58,872 nt of DNA from assembly GCA_028291265.1 (NCBI GenBank), contig JAQGIK010000156.1, positions 1 through 58,872 of the forward strand. The letters run 5' to 3'. The position numbers and the translations under genes were made by a program. Source of the stretch: Caulobacter sp. GTDB taxonomy: Bacteria > Pseudomonadota > Alphaproteobacteria > Caulobacterales > Caulobacteraceae. Shown in pieces: positions 7,652 to 16,466 of this stretch. The stretch's first letter is position 1; the number at the start of each line of letters is the position of its first letter. The notes below the pieces were generated by a model that saw only the letters and a program-made list of their open reading frames with translations, ran no database searches and was not told the DNA's origin.

Positions 7652-9313
7652 ATGGCGCTGGGAAACGACCGCAGGGGTTGGGACACCGCGCTCACACTCG
7701 AGGCGCTGGGCGCCGCGGGCGTTGCGCTGTGGACTTGGTCGCCGACCGAAGACCGCCTGAAATTCACCGGCGCCTCCCGGGCGCTTGGCCTGGGACCCCT
7801 GGCTCCCGAATGCAGCTCCGCCGCCTTGCGGGCGCTGGTCCTGCCGCAGGACCGGCCGCTGGCCGAGGAACTGCTGCGCGAACAGCCGCCGCACAGCGAG
7901 ATCGCGCTTCGCCTGCGCATGCGCGGCGGCGAGGTCGGCGTCTGGCGCGGGGTCTGGCTGGAAGAGGGCCAACGCGCCGCCGGCGTGGTCGCGCCGGAGA
8001 CCGCCTTCGCCGCCTCCGAGACCGACCCCCTCACCGGCCTTCTGGACCGCCGCAGCTTCGTCGCCCGGGCCCGCGAGCGGCTGCAGACCCATCAGCCCTT
8101 CACCCTGGTCGTCGCCGACCTCGACCGCCTGCGCCGCCTCAACGAGGCGCTGGGCCACGAACGGGCCGACCTGGTGCTGGCCGCCCTCGGGGCCCGGCTG
8201 TCGGCCGCCTTCCCGCCGGACTCCCTGATGGCCCGGGTCGGCGAGGACGAGTTCGCCGTCCTGGCTCCCGGCCTGATCCCGGCCGGCACCAGGCTGCGCG
8301 AGGCGCTGGAGCGGCCCTTGCGCGTCGCCGGCTTCGACATCCACCCCACACTCGCCGTCGGCGCCGTCGAGGCCCAGGGCGGCGACGAGGCCCCCGACGC
8401 CGCCGAACTGCTGCGCCGCGCCGAACTGGCCGTCGAGGCCGCCAAGGCGGCCGGGCGCGGCGGCGGCGCGGCCTATGGCTCGGGCATGGAAAGCGACGGC
8501 CTGTCGCGCCTGGCGCTCGAGGGCGACCTGCGCGGCGCCGTCGGGCGCGGCGAGATCGGCCCCTTCTTCCAGCCCATCGTCCGCCTGTCGTCCGGCGAAC
8601 TGTCGGGCTTCGAGGCGCTCTGCCGCTGGCGCCACCCGCGCCGTGGCCTCTTGCCGCCCGACGAATTCCTGCCGTTGGCCGAAGAGATGGGCCTGATGGA
8701 GGAGATCGGCGAGCGGATGATCCGCGCCTCGGCCCGCCAGCTCTCGGAATGGCAGGCGCGCCATGCCCCGGCCTGGCAGCTGACCTGCAGCGTCAACCTG
8801 TCGACCGGCGAGATCCACCGCGCCGGCCTGGTGGAGGACGTCGGCGGCCTGATCGCCAAGTACCGGCTGCGCAAGGGCGCGCTGAAGCTGGAGATCACCG
8901 AGAGCGACATCATGCGCGACCCGGAAGGCGCCGCGATCGTGCTCAAGGCCCTGCGCGAGGTCGGCGCCGGCCTGGCGCTCGACGACTTCGGCACCGGCTT
9001 CTCCTCGCTCAGCTACCTGACGCGGTTGCCTTTCGACACCCTGAAGATCGACCGCTATTTCGTGCGGACCATGGGCGCCAACCCGGGCTCGGCCAAGATC
9101 GTCCAGTCGGTGGTCAAGCTCGGCCAGGACCTCAACCTCGAGGTCGTCGCCGAGGGGGTGGAGAACGCCCTGATGGCGGGCCGCCTGCTGGAACTGGGCT
9201 GCGACTACGGTCAGGGCTTCGGCTACGCCCCGCCGCTGTCGCCGCAGGAGGCCGAGGTCTATCTCAACGAAAGCTACGTCGACGGCGTGGCGCCGGTCCG
9301 CCGCCAGGGCTAG
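7652..9313 (+). CDS. pdeA: PAS-GGDEF-EAL cyclic-di-GMP phosphodiesterase, PdeA-like
   Basis: The 553-residue protein has an N-terminal PAS-like region (about residues 10-115), a GGDEF domain whose active-site motif is GEDEF (197-201), and an EAL domain with EAL at 321-323. The EAL metal and catalytic residues are all present (N in CSVNLS, ITESD, DDFGTG, K in TLKIDRY, AEGVE, QGFGYA), so phosphodiesterase activity is expected. A GEDEF domain that binds GTP and stimulates the EAL domain is the known arrangement in Caulobacter PdeA (CC3396). There, PdeA is degraded by ClpXP during the swarmer-to-stalked transition. No signal peptide is seen; the protein should be cytoplasmic. Orthology is inferred from architecture and from the neighbouring yqgE. 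Confidence 0.85.
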   Translation: MALGNDRRGWDTALTLEALGAAGVALWTWSPTEDRLKFTGASRALGLGPLAPECSSAALRALVLPQDRPLAEELLREQPPHSEIALRLRMRGGEVGVWRGVWLEEGQRAAGVVAPETAFAASETDPLTGLLDRRSFVARARERLQTHQPFTLVVADLDRLRRLNEALGHERADLVLAALGARLSAAFPPDSLMARVGEDEFAVLAPGLIPAGTRLREALERPLRVAGFDIHPTLAVGAVEAQGGDEAPDAAELLRRAELAVEAAKAAGRGGGAAYGSGMESDGLSRLALEGDLRGAVGRGEIGPFFQPIVRLSSGELSGFEALCRWRHPRRGLLPPDEFLPLAEEMGLMEEIGERMIRASARQLSEWQARHAPAWQLTCSVNLSTGEIHRAGLVEDVGGLIAKYRLRKGALKLEITESDIMRDPEGAAIVLKALREVGAGLALDDFGTGFSSLSYLTRLPFDTLKIDRYFVRTMGANPGSAKIVQSVVKLGQDLNLEVVAEGVENALMAGRLLELGCDYGQGFGYAPPLSPQEAEVYLNESYVDGVAPVRRQG

Positions 9314-9897
9314 GCCCGGCCCGCCTCGGCCGACAGGTGGTCGGCGCTGATGCCGAGCTTGGCCAGGGCCGCCGACCATTTGTGCTCATGGTCGTCGCCG
9401 AACAGCAGGCCCTGGTCCGGGTCGCCGACCAGCCAGACGTTCTGGCGCATCTCCTGCTCCAGCTGTCCCGCGCCCCAGCCGGCGTAGCCGAGCGCCAGGA
9501 TGGCCTTGCGCGGCGGCCCGTCGGCGGCCAGCGCCGCCAGCACCTCGCGGCTGGTGGTCAGCGCCACGCCCTCGGCCACCGGCAGGGTGCCGGCCGGGCT
9601 CTTGTAGTCGTCGGTGTGCAGCACGAAGCCGCGCTCGCGCTCGACCGGCCCGCCCATCAGGACGATGTCCTCGCGGTGGTTCTCGGTCACCGTGACGCCG
9701 AGCTTGGTCAGCAGGTCCGGCATCTTCAGCCCGTCGACCGGGCGGTTGAGGGTGATGCCCATGGCGTGCTGGTCGTCGTGGGCGCAGACGTAGATGACGG
9801 CCCGCTCGAAGCGTTCGTCATCGATGCCCGGCATGGCGATCAACAGGCGGCCGGAGAGGAATTCGCTGTCTGGGTCGTGGGCCATGAGCGTCAACAT
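9310..9897 (-). CDS. yqgE: YqgE/AlgH family protein (DUF179)
   Basis: The 195-residue protein carries the DUF179 signature: FLSGRLLIAMPGIDDERFERAV split by family positions, then GITLNRPVDG, GGPVERERGFVLH and the GYAGWGAGQLEQE segment. The family is widespread and has no settled biochemical function. The start could also be the Met at 9885, which fits the family N-terminus slightly better. It converges on pdeA with a 4-base overlap of the stop codons. It is divergent from the peroxiredoxin gene. Confidence 0.92.
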   Translation of the reverse strand: MLTLMAHDPDSEFLSGRLLIAMPGIDDERFERAVIYVCAHDDQHAMGITLNRPVDGLKMPDLLTKLGVTVTENHREDIVLMGGPVERERGFVLHTDDYKSPAGTLPVAEGVALTTSREVLAALAADGPPRKAILALGYAGWGAGQLEQEMRQNVWLVGDPDQGLLFGDDHEHKWSAALAKLGISADHLSAEAGRA

Positions 9898-9998
9898 CGG
9901 CGCGCTTCACGACCGTTTCAAGTCACACCGCTTGGCGAGCGGCCTCGCCGGCTCTATTTGCCTTGCTTCAGGCCCGCGACGGGCAAGGGAGAGACCAG

Positions 9999-10484
9999 AT
10001 GACGATCAAAGTCGGCGACAAGGTTCCGGACGGCATGTTCATGACCAGCGGCCCCGAAGGCCCGCGCCCGATCAGCACGGACGAGCTGTTCGGCGGCAAG
10101 ACCGTCGCCTTCTTCGCCGTCCCCGGCGCCTTCACCCCGACCTGCTCGGCCAAGCATGTGCCCGGCTTCAAGGAGCACGCCGCCGAGTTCCGCGCCAAGG
10201 GCGTCGACACCATCGCCTGCCTGTCGGTCAACGACGTCTTCGTGATGAAGGCCTGGGGCGCCGATCAGGGCGTCGGCGACGACATCGTCATGCTGGCCGA
10301 CGGCAACGGCGACTTCACCAAGGCCGTCGGCCTGGAGATGGACGGCAGCAAGTTCGGCATGGGCACGCGCAGCCAGCGCTACTCGATGGTCGTCAAGGAC
10401 GGCGTCGTCGAGACCCTGAACGTCGAGCAGGGCGGCGAATTCAAGGTCAGCGCCGCCGACTACATGCTGCCGCAACTGGGGTAG
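9999..10484 (+). CDS. Peroxiredoxin, Prx5 type
   Basis: The 161-residue thiol peroxidase reduces hydrogen peroxide and organic peroxides. The peroxidatic cysteine is C49 in PGAFTPTCSAKHVPGF, which is the Prx5/AHP1-type motif. The LSVNDVFVMKAWG segment is also typical. The ATG at 9999 is preceded by AAGGGAGAG, a good ribosome binding site, and gives the usual family length. It is transcribed alone, with a hairpin directly after the stop. Confidence 0.94.
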   Translation: MTIKVGDKVPDGMFMTSGPEGPRPISTDELFGGKTVAFFAVPGAFTPTCSAKHVPGFKEHAAEFRAKGVDTIACLSVNDVFVMKAWGADQGVGDDIVMLADGNGDFTKAVGLEMDGSKFGMGTRSQRYSMVVKDGVVETLNVEQGGEFKVSAADYMLPQLG

Positions 10485-10496
10485 CGCCAAAAGGCG

Positions 10497-10519
10497 CCTC
10501 CCGCCCTGCGGGCGGGAGG
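10497..10519. terminator. Bidirectional hairpin between convergent genes
   Basis: CCTCCCGCCC and GGGCGGGAGG form a perfect 10-base stem around a TGC loop, filling the gap between the peroxiredoxin stop and the stop of the acyl-CoA dehydrogenase on the other strand. There is no clear T-run on either side. A smaller GCGCC-AAAA-GGCGC hairpin directly precedes it. Position suggests transcription termination for both genes. Confidence 0.6.
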
Positions 10520-12208
10520 TCAGCCTTCGAACGCCTCCAGCGGTTCCGACCCTTGCGTCACCGCCGCCAGCTGGCCCGGCACGCCGCTGAGCACCTGGCC
10601 GGCGTAGAGGGTGGCCAGCGGGGCCATGCGGGCTTCGAGCTGCGCCTGTCTGGCCAGCATCCAGCCGCCGACCGTTTCGCCGCACAGTTTCAGATAGGCC
10701 GTCGCCCCGGCCAGGGCGTCCGGCGTGCCCTTGCGGGCGCTCAGCCACTCGGCCCCGGCCGCCATGGCGTCGACCGCCGCGCCCAGCCGGTCGCCGACGC
10801 CGCCCAGGTCGCCCTTGAGGGCGCGGGCCGTCTCGCGGATGTCGGCGACCAGCGAGGCCATCGCCGCCCCGCCCTCCATCGACAGCTTGCGGCCGACCAG
10901 GTCGATGGCCTGGATACCGTTGGTGCCCTCGTAGATCGGCAGGATGCGGCAGTCGCGGTAGTGCTGGGCGGCGCCGGTCTCCTCGATGAAGCCCATGCCG
11001 CCGTGCACCTGCAGCGCCTCGGAGGCCGCCCAGACGCCGACGTCGGTCGACCAGCCCTTGGCGATGGGGGTCAGCAGTTCCTCGCGCAGTTTGGCCTTGG
11101 CGTCGCCATTGTGGGCCATGTCGGCGGCCACGGCCGTGGCCAGGCAGAGGCCACGGGCCGCCGCCGTCTTGGCCTTGATCAGCATCAGGGTGCGGCGGAC
11201 ATCGGGCAGGTCCCACAGCGGGGCCGGGTTCTCGCCGGTCCAGGCCGAACGGCTCTGGCGGCGTTCCCTGGCGAATTCGAAGGCCTGCTGGTAGGCCCGC
11301 TCGGCGATGGCGACGCCTTGGGTCCCGACCTGTAGCCGGGCGGCGTTCATCATCGTGAACATATGGGCCAGGCCCTGGCCCTCGACGCCGACCAGTTCGG
11401 CCCTGGCGCCCTCAAAGGCCATGACGCAGGTCGGCGAGGCGTGGATGCCCAGCTTGTGCTCGATGCCGGCCGGCCGCAGGTCGTTGGGGGCGCCGGCCTT
11501 GCCCTCGGGCGTCAGCATGCGTTTGGGTGAGACGAACAGGCTGATGCCCTTCACCCCCGCCGGCGCGTTCGGCGTACGGGCCAGCACCAGGTGGACGATG
11601 TTGTCGGCGGCGTCGTGGTCGCCCCAGGTGATGAAGATCTTCTGGCCGGTCAGCCGCCAGCCGCCCTCGCCATCCGGTTCTGCCTTGGTGGTCAGGGCGG
11701 CGAGGTCCGAACCGGCCTGCGGCTCGGTCAGGTTCATGGTGCCGGTCCATTCGCCGCTGACCAGGCGGGGCAGGTACTTGGCCTTCTGGTCGGGGGTGCC
11801 GTGGGCGGCGAGGGCCTCGATGGCCCCCTGGGTGAGGATCGGGCACAGGCCGAAGGCCAGGCTGGCCGAGTTGAACATCTCGAAGACGGCGATCTCCAGG
11901 GCTTTCGGCAATCCCTGGCCACCGTAGCGCGGCTCGGCCGACAGGCTGTTCCAGCCGCCTTCGGCGAACTGGCGCAGGGCGTCGGCATAGCCCGGCGCGG
12001 CGGTGACCTTGCCGTTGGCGTAGGTTGCGCCGGCCGTGTCGCCCGGCCGGTTCAGCGGCGCGACGATGTCGGCGGCGAAGGCGCCGGCCCCGTCCAGCAC
12101 CGCCTCGACGGTGGCGAGGTCGGCCTCCGGGAAGTCGTCCGACAGCCGGTCGAAGCCGGCCGCCCTCATGGCCAGGGCGATGTCGCGGAGCGGCGGGGTG
12201 TAGGTCAT
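10520..12208 (-). CDS. Acyl-CoA dehydrogenase with C-terminal extension
   Basis: This 562-residue flavoprotein contains the acyl-CoA dehydrogenase core, with TMNLTEPQAGSDL in the middle domain and ILPIYEGTNGIQAIDLVGRKL in the C-terminal domain. An added C-terminal domain of about 130 residues is like that in the FadE5/DmdC group. It should oxidise an acyl-CoA thioester to the 2,3-enoyl-CoA and pass electrons to ETF; etfA and etfB are encoded at 45-47 kb. The ATG at 12208 gives MTYTPPLRDIAL, the common family start. Substrate chain length cannot be read from sequence. Confidence 0.9.
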   Translation of the reverse strand: MTYTPPLRDIALAMRAAGFDRLSDDFPEADLATVEAVLDGAGAFAADIVAPLNRPGDTAGATYANGKVTAAPGYADALRQFAEGGWNSLSAEPRYGGQGLPKALEIAVFEMFNSASLAFGLCPILTQGAIEALAAHGTPDQKAKYLPRLVSGEWTGTMNLTEPQAGSDLAALTTKAEPDGEGGWRLTGQKIFITWGDHDAADNIVHLVLARTPNAPAGVKGISLFVSPKRMLTPEGKAGAPNDLRPAGIEHKLGIHASPTCVMAFEGARAELVGVEGQGLAHMFTMMNAARLQVGTQGVAIAERAYQQAFEFARERRQSRSAWTGENPAPLWDLPDVRRTLMLIKAKTAAARGLCLATAVAADMAHNGDAKAKLREELLTPIAKGWSTDVGVWAASEALQVHGGMGFIEETGAAQHYRDCRILPIYEGTNGIQAIDLVGRKLSMEGGAAMASLVADIRETARALKGDLGGVGDRLGAAVDAMAAGAEWLSARKGTPDALAGATAYLKLCGETVGGWMLARQAQLEARMAPLATLYAGQVLSGVPGQLAAVTQGSEPLEAFEG

Positions 12209-12341
12209 CGAACGGTCCCAATGCTGTCGCCGCATCCCTAGACCGCCTACGGTCCGGAACAAAGGCCGTCACGGGGGTTTCATCGGCCGGAGGTGAAGTT
12301 ATGTTCGGTCACGGCTGTCGTCACAGTTGGAGCGTCCGCGC

Positions 12342-12932
12342 ATGATCCGTCCCCTTGCCGCCGCCTTGATGGCCGCGTTGTTGATGACGGGACCGGCGCT
12401 GGCCGCACCGTCGACCGATCCGGCGAAAATGCCGGCCGGGACCTACGCCCTCGAAAAGACCCACGCCTCGCTGCTGGCCCGCGTGCGGCACATGGGCCTG
12501 ACCAGCTACACCATGCGGTTCAACCGCTTCGACGCCCGCTATGACTGGGACCCGAAGGCGCCCGACGCGGCGAAGCTGACGGTGACCATCGATGTGACCT
12601 CGCTCGATGTCGGCGACCCCAAGACCAGCAAGAACTTCGCCGAGGATTTCCTCGACGCCAAGAAGAACCCCAAGGCGAGCTTCGTCTCGAAGACCATCGT
12701 CCGCGACGGCGACCACGGGACGGTCAACGGAGAGCTGACCCTGCGCGGGGTGACCCGGCCGGTGACCCTCGACGTGACGTTCCGGGGCTATGAGTCGGGC
12801 ATCCTTGGCGCGCGCGCCGGTTTCTCGGCCAGCGGCCACATCAAGCGGTCCGACTTCGGGTCCGACAACATGTCGATGTTCGCCGCCGACGACATCGAGC
12901 TGATCATCGAGGTGGAGTTCACCCGCCAATGA
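12342..12932 (+). CDS. YceI family periplasmic protein (first copy)
   Basis: The 196-residue protein starts with a signal peptide (MIRPLAAALMAALLMTGPALA) and then has a YceI lipocalin-like beta barrel. The typical elements are YALEKTHASLLARVRHMGL, the FDVT-like strand pairs, and GELTLRGVTRPVTLDVTF. YceI proteins bind isoprenoid-type lipids in the periplasm. Its stop overlaps the cytochrome b561 start (ATGA), and a second YceI gene follows, so the three form one operon. Confidence 0.92.
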   Translation: MIRPLAAALMAALLMTGPALAAPSTDPAKMPAGTYALEKTHASLLARVRHMGLTSYTMRFNRFDARYDWDPKAPDAAKLTVTIDVTSLDVGDPKTSKNFAEDFLDAKKNPKASFVSKTIVRDGDHGTVNGELTLRGVTRPVTLDVTFRGYESGILGARAGFSASGHIKRSDFGSDNMSMFAADDIELIIEVEFTRQ

Positions 12933-13525
12933 GCACCGACCTGTCCGCCGGCCGCAGCCGCTATTCGGCCGTGGCCATGACCTTCCACTGGATGATCGCC
13001 GCCCTGATCATCACCAACGTCGCCCTGGCCTGGACGGCCAACGCGCTTCCACGCCAGGACGCCGCCGGATTGATGGCCTGGCACAAGACCTTCGGGGTGA
13101 CGGTGCTGCTGCTCAGCCTCGGCCGCCTGGCCTGGCGACTGAGCCACAAACCGCCGCCGTTCAACCCGCACATGAAGGCCTGGGAACGCTGGCTGGCCCA
13201 TACCGTCCACTGGGGCTTCTACGTCCTGATGATCGGCATGCCGCTCACCGGCTGGGCGCTGGTCTCGGCCAGCCCGCTGATCAAGGTCTATCCGATCGAC
13301 ATGTACGGCCTGTTCCACTGGCCGGCGCTGGGGCCGCTGGCCAACCTGCCGCCGGCCGAGATGAAGGCGGCGCACGAGACCTGGAAAGAGGTGCACCACC
13401 TGCTCGCCAAGATCCTGGTCTATGGCCTGATCCCGCTGCATATCCTGGGCGCGCTCAAGCACCAGTTCCTCGACAAGGACAACGAGCTGGGCCGCATGAT
13501 TCCGTTCCTCAAGGCTCCCAACTGA
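12929..13525 (+). CDS. Cytochrome b561 family di-heme membrane protein
   Basis: The 198-residue protein has four hydrophobic helices and conserved histidines in FHWMIAAL, WHKTFGV, AHTVHWGFY and KEVHHLLAKI that fit the prokaryotic cytochrome b561 (CybB) heme ligands. It would move electrons across or within the inner membrane, probably from quinol. It sits between two yceI genes with 4-base and 1-base overlaps, so the three products are probably made together. The link between YceI and b561 is common in proteobacteria but the redox partner is not known. Confidence 0.92.
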   Translation: MSTDLSAGRSRYSAVAMTFHWMIAALIITNVALAWTANALPRQDAAGLMAWHKTFGVTVLLLSLGRLAWRLSHKPPPFNPHMKAWERWLAHTVHWGFYVLMIGMPLTGWALVSASPLIKVYPIDMYGLFHWPALGPLANLPPAEMKAAHETWKEVHHLLAKILVYGLIPLHILGALKHQFLDKDNELGRMIPFLKAPN

Positions 13526-14085
13526 TGCGCCCCTTTCTCGCTGCTCTCGCCATCTTCCTGTTCGCCGCCCTGCCGGCCGCCGCCGCGCCGGCGCCGGCCT
13601 GGACGGTCGACAAGGCCGCCTCGAAGATCGCCTTCGCCTCGACCTTCGGCGGCCAGGGCTTCAACGGCGGCTTCGCCCGCTGGGACGCGGCGATCCGCTT
13701 CGATCCGGCCAATCTGGCCGGCTCCAGCGCCGTGGTGACCGTCGACACCGCCAGCGCCTGGTCGGGCGACAAGGACCGCGATGCGGCGCTCAAGGAACCG
13801 AACTGGTTCTCGACCAAGGCCTTTCCGAAGGCGACCTACCACACCACCGGCTTCAAGGCCCTGGGCGGCGGCAAATACCAGGCGACCGGGACCCTGACCC
13901 TGCGCGGGCAGACGAAACCGTTGACCGTGCCCTTCACCCTCGTCATCACCGGCAATCAGGCGAAGATGACCGCACGCGTCACGGTCAACCGCCTCGCCTT
14001 CGGGGTTGGACAGAACGAGTGGAAGAAGACGGACGTCATTCCCGACCCGGTTACGGTCACCATAGCGCTGACGGCGAAGCGATAG
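13525..14085 (+). CDS. YceI family periplasmic protein (second copy)
   Basis: The 186-residue protein has a signal peptide (MRPFLAALAIFLFAALPAAA) followed by a YceI domain: WTVDKAASKIAF, then LKEPNWFSTKAFPKATYHT and GTLTLRGQTKPLTVPFTL. It is clearly diverged from the first copy, so it is not a recent tandem duplicate. Its start overlaps the b561 stop (TGATG). The next gene starts inside its 3' end by 67 bases. Confidence 0.92.
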   Translation: MRPFLAALAIFLFAALPAAAAPAPAWTVDKAASKIAFASTFGGQGFNGGFARWDAAIRFDPANLAGSSAVVTVDTASAWSGDKDRDAALKEPNWFSTKAFPKATYHTTGFKALGGGKYQATGTLTLRGQTKPLTVPFTLVITGNQAKMTARVTVNRLAFGVGQNEWKKTDVIPDPVTVTIALTAKR

Positions 14086-14984
14086 AGGCGGCCGCCCGGG
14101 CCCTCGAAGCCGGCGGCCTCGTCACCTTCCCGACCGAGACCGTCTATGGCCTGGCCGCCGACGCCGGCGACCCGCTGGCCGTCGCCCGGGTGTTCGAGGC
14201 CAAGGGCCGGCCGCGGTTCAACCCGCTGATCGCCCACGTCGCCGACCTCGCCGCCGCCCGCCGCATCGCCGTGCTCGACGAGCGGGCCTTGAAACTCGCC
14301 GAGGCCTTCTGGCCCGGTCCCCTGACCCTGGTGGCGCCGCTGGCCGATGCTGAGGCCGTCTGCGACCTGGCCCGCGCCGGGCTCGACACCGTCGCCGTCC
14401 GGGTGCCCGGCCACCCCGTCGCCCGCGCCCTGCTGGCCCGCTTCGGCCGTCCGGTGGTGGCCCCCAGCGCCAACCGTTCGGGCCGCCCGAGCCCGACCAC
14501 CTATGCCGACGCGCGTGAGGAGACCGGCGACAGGGCGCAGGCCGGTCTTGATGGGGGCCCCTGCGCCGTGGGCCTGGAATCGACGGTGGTCTCCGTCCTT
14601 GGCGGGCCGCCGCGCCTGCTGCGCCCGGGGTCGGTCACCCGCGCCCAGATCGCGGCCCTGATCGGCCCGTTGGCCGAAGCCGAGGCAGACGCCAAACGCT
14701 CGCCAGGACGGATGGCCCTGCACTACGCCCCCGACGCCCCGGTGCGGATCAACGCTGCTGGTCCCGAGGCTGGCGAGGTTTTCCTCGCTTTCGGCCCTTC
14801 CGACAGCCCGTTCAACCTCAGCCCGACCCGCGATCTGGCGGAAGCGGCGGCGAACCTCTTCGCCATGCTCCGCGCCGCCGACCGCACCGGCCCCACGGCT
14901 ATCGCCGTCGCGCCGATCCCGGACGAGGGCCTCGGCGAAGCGATCAACGATCGCCTGAAACGTGCGGCCGGCTTCGTCGGCTGA
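14019..14984 (+). CDS. tsaC: L-threonylcarbamoyladenylate synthase (Sua5 type)
   Basis: This 321-residue enzyme makes threonylcarbamoyl-AMP from threonine, bicarbonate and ATP for t6A37 of ANN-decoding tRNAs. The YrdC domain is clear: FPTETVYGLAADA, KGRPRFNPLIAHV, SANRSGRPSPT and LESTVV. After it come the SPGRMALHYAPD linker and a C-terminal Sua5 domain, so it is the long Sua5 form rather than the short TsaC form. The only plausible start is the GTG at 14019, which overlaps the upstream yceI; no better start is available before residue 24. Confidence 0.92.
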   Translation: MEEDGRHSRPGYGHHSADGEAIEAAARALEAGGLVTFPTETVYGLAADAGDPLAVARVFEAKGRPRFNPLIAHVADLAAARRIAVLDERALKLAEAFWPGPLTLVAPLADAEAVCDLARAGLDTVAVRVPGHPVARALLARFGRPVVAPSANRSGRPSPTTYADAREETGDRAQAGLDGGPCAVGLESTVVSVLGGPPRLLRPGSVTRAQIAALIGPLAEAEADAKRSPGRMALHYAPDAPVRINAAGPEAGEVFLAFGPSDSPFNLSPTRDLAEAAANLFAMLRAADRTGPTAIAVAPIPDEGLGEAINDRLKRAAGFVG

Positions 14985-15017
14985 CAGGCCGGATTGGAGG
15001 GCGTATCCTCGCCCGCC

Positions 15018-16427
15018 ATGACCATCCCCGTTCCCGCCGATGTCGTCTCCCGCCTGAAAGCCGTGCTCGGCGGGGGCGGCTGGAGCACCGATCCGGACCG
15101 CATCGCCCCCAAGCTGATCGAATGGCGCGGGCGCTGGGAGGGGACCACGCCGCTGCTGGTCCTGCCGCGCTCGACGGCCGAGGTCTCGGCCGTGGTCGGC
15201 CTCTGCGCCGAGGCGGGCGTCGCCATCACCCCGCAGGGCGGCAACACCGGCCTGGTCTCGGGCCAGATCCCGCAGGGCGAGATCCTGCTCTCCACCGAGC
15301 GCTTGAACGCCATCCGCGACATCGACGCCTTCGACGACGTCATCGTCGCCGAGGCCGGGGTCACCCTGGCCGCCGTGCATGAGGCGGCGGCGAAGCTGAA
15401 CCGCCGTTTCCCGCTTGGCCTGGCCTCGGAGGGTTCGGCCACGGTCGGCGGCGTGGTCTCGACCAACGCCGGCGGCACCCAGGTCCTGCGCTTCGGCACG
15501 ACCCGCAGCCTGGTGCTGGGGCTGGAGGCGGTGCTGCCCAACGGCGAGATCTGGAACGGGCTGAAACGCCTGCGCAAGGACAACACCGGCTACGATCTCA
15601 AACAGCTCCTGATCGGGGCCGAGGGCACGCTGGGCGTCGTCACCGCCGCCAGCCTCAAGCTGTTCCCGCAGCCGGTCTCCACCGCCACCGCCATCTGCGC
15701 CCTGTCCAGCGCCCGCGACGCCATCGCCCTGCTGGCGCGGGCAAAAGAGGAGACCGGCGGCGCCGTCGAGGCCTTCGAGCTCATGGGCCGGGCCGGGGTC
15801 GGCTACGCGATCAAGAACATCCCCGGCCTGCGCGAGCCGCTGGAGGGCGTGCATCCCTGGTACGTGCTGGTCGAGACCACCAGCGGCGAGCCCGGCGTCG
15901 CCGAGGCGGCCCTCGAACGGCTGCTGGCCCATGCCCTGGAAGACGGCCTGATCGCCGACGCCGCCGTCGCCCAGACCGACACTCAAGCAAAAGCCTTCTG
16001 GGCCGTGCGCGAGAACCAGTCGGGCGGCCAGAAGGCCGAGGGCGCCGCCTGGAAGCACGATGTCTCGGTGCCGGTCTCGAAGATGGCCGAGTTCATCGAG
16101 CGGGCCACGCCGATGGTCGAGGCCTTCAGCCCCGGCGTGCGCGTCGTCGCCTTCGGCCACGTCGGCGACGGCAATGTCCACTACGACGTGCTGCGCGGCG
16201 AGCACGACACCGACGAGGCCCACAACGCCCTGCGCGACGAAGGCTCGCGCCGCGTCCACGACCTGGTCGCCGAACTGGAGGGCTCGATCAGCGCCGAACA
16301 CGGCCTGGGCTCGGCCAAGACCGCCGACGCCCTGCGCTACAAGAGCCCCATCGAGGTCGAGGCCCTGCGCGCGATCAGGACGGCCCTGGACCCGAAGCGG
16401 ATCATGAATCCCAGAGTCCTCTTCTAG
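15018..16427 (+). CDS. FAD-linked oxidase, D-2-hydroxyglutarate/D-lactate dehydrogenase type
   Basis: The 469-residue protein has an N-terminal PCMH FAD-binding domain (about residues 40-215, with PQGGNTGLVSGQIP) and a C-terminal FAD-oxidase domain containing GHVGDGNVHYDV and SAEHGLGSAK. This is the layout of D-2-hydroxyacid dehydrogenases such as D-2-hydroxyglutarate dehydrogenase and GlcD-like enzymes. The ATG at 15018 gives the normal length. No membrane helix is present. The precise hydroxyacid is uncertain. Confidence 0.9.
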   Translation: MTIPVPADVVSRLKAVLGGGGWSTDPDRIAPKLIEWRGRWEGTTPLLVLPRSTAEVSAVVGLCAEAGVAITPQGGNTGLVSGQIPQGEILLSTERLNAIRDIDAFDDVIVAEAGVTLAAVHEAAAKLNRRFPLGLASEGSATVGGVVSTNAGGTQVLRFGTTRSLVLGLEAVLPNGEIWNGLKRLRKDNTGYDLKQLLIGAEGTLGVVTAASLKLFPQPVSTATAICALSSARDAIALLARAKEETGGAVEAFELMGRAGVGYAIKNIPGLREPLEGVHPWYVLVETTSGEPGVAEAALERLLAHALEDGLIADAAVAQTDTQAKAFWAVRENQSGGQKAEGAAWKHDVSVPVSKMAEFIERATPMVEAFSPGVRVVAFGHVGDGNVHYDVLRGEHDTDEAHNALRDEGSRRVHDLVAELEGSISAEHGLGSAKTADALRYKSPIEVEALRAIRTALDPKRIMNPRVLF

Positions 16428-16466
16428 CTCTGGCCTTCGGCGGCGACGGAGCCTATCTGCCGCGCC

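Noticed and set aside
7475-9379. A 634-codon minus-strand frame antisense to pdeA
   Set aside because: The pdeA frame has complete PAS, GEDEF and EAL motifs; the antisense product has no recognisable domain.
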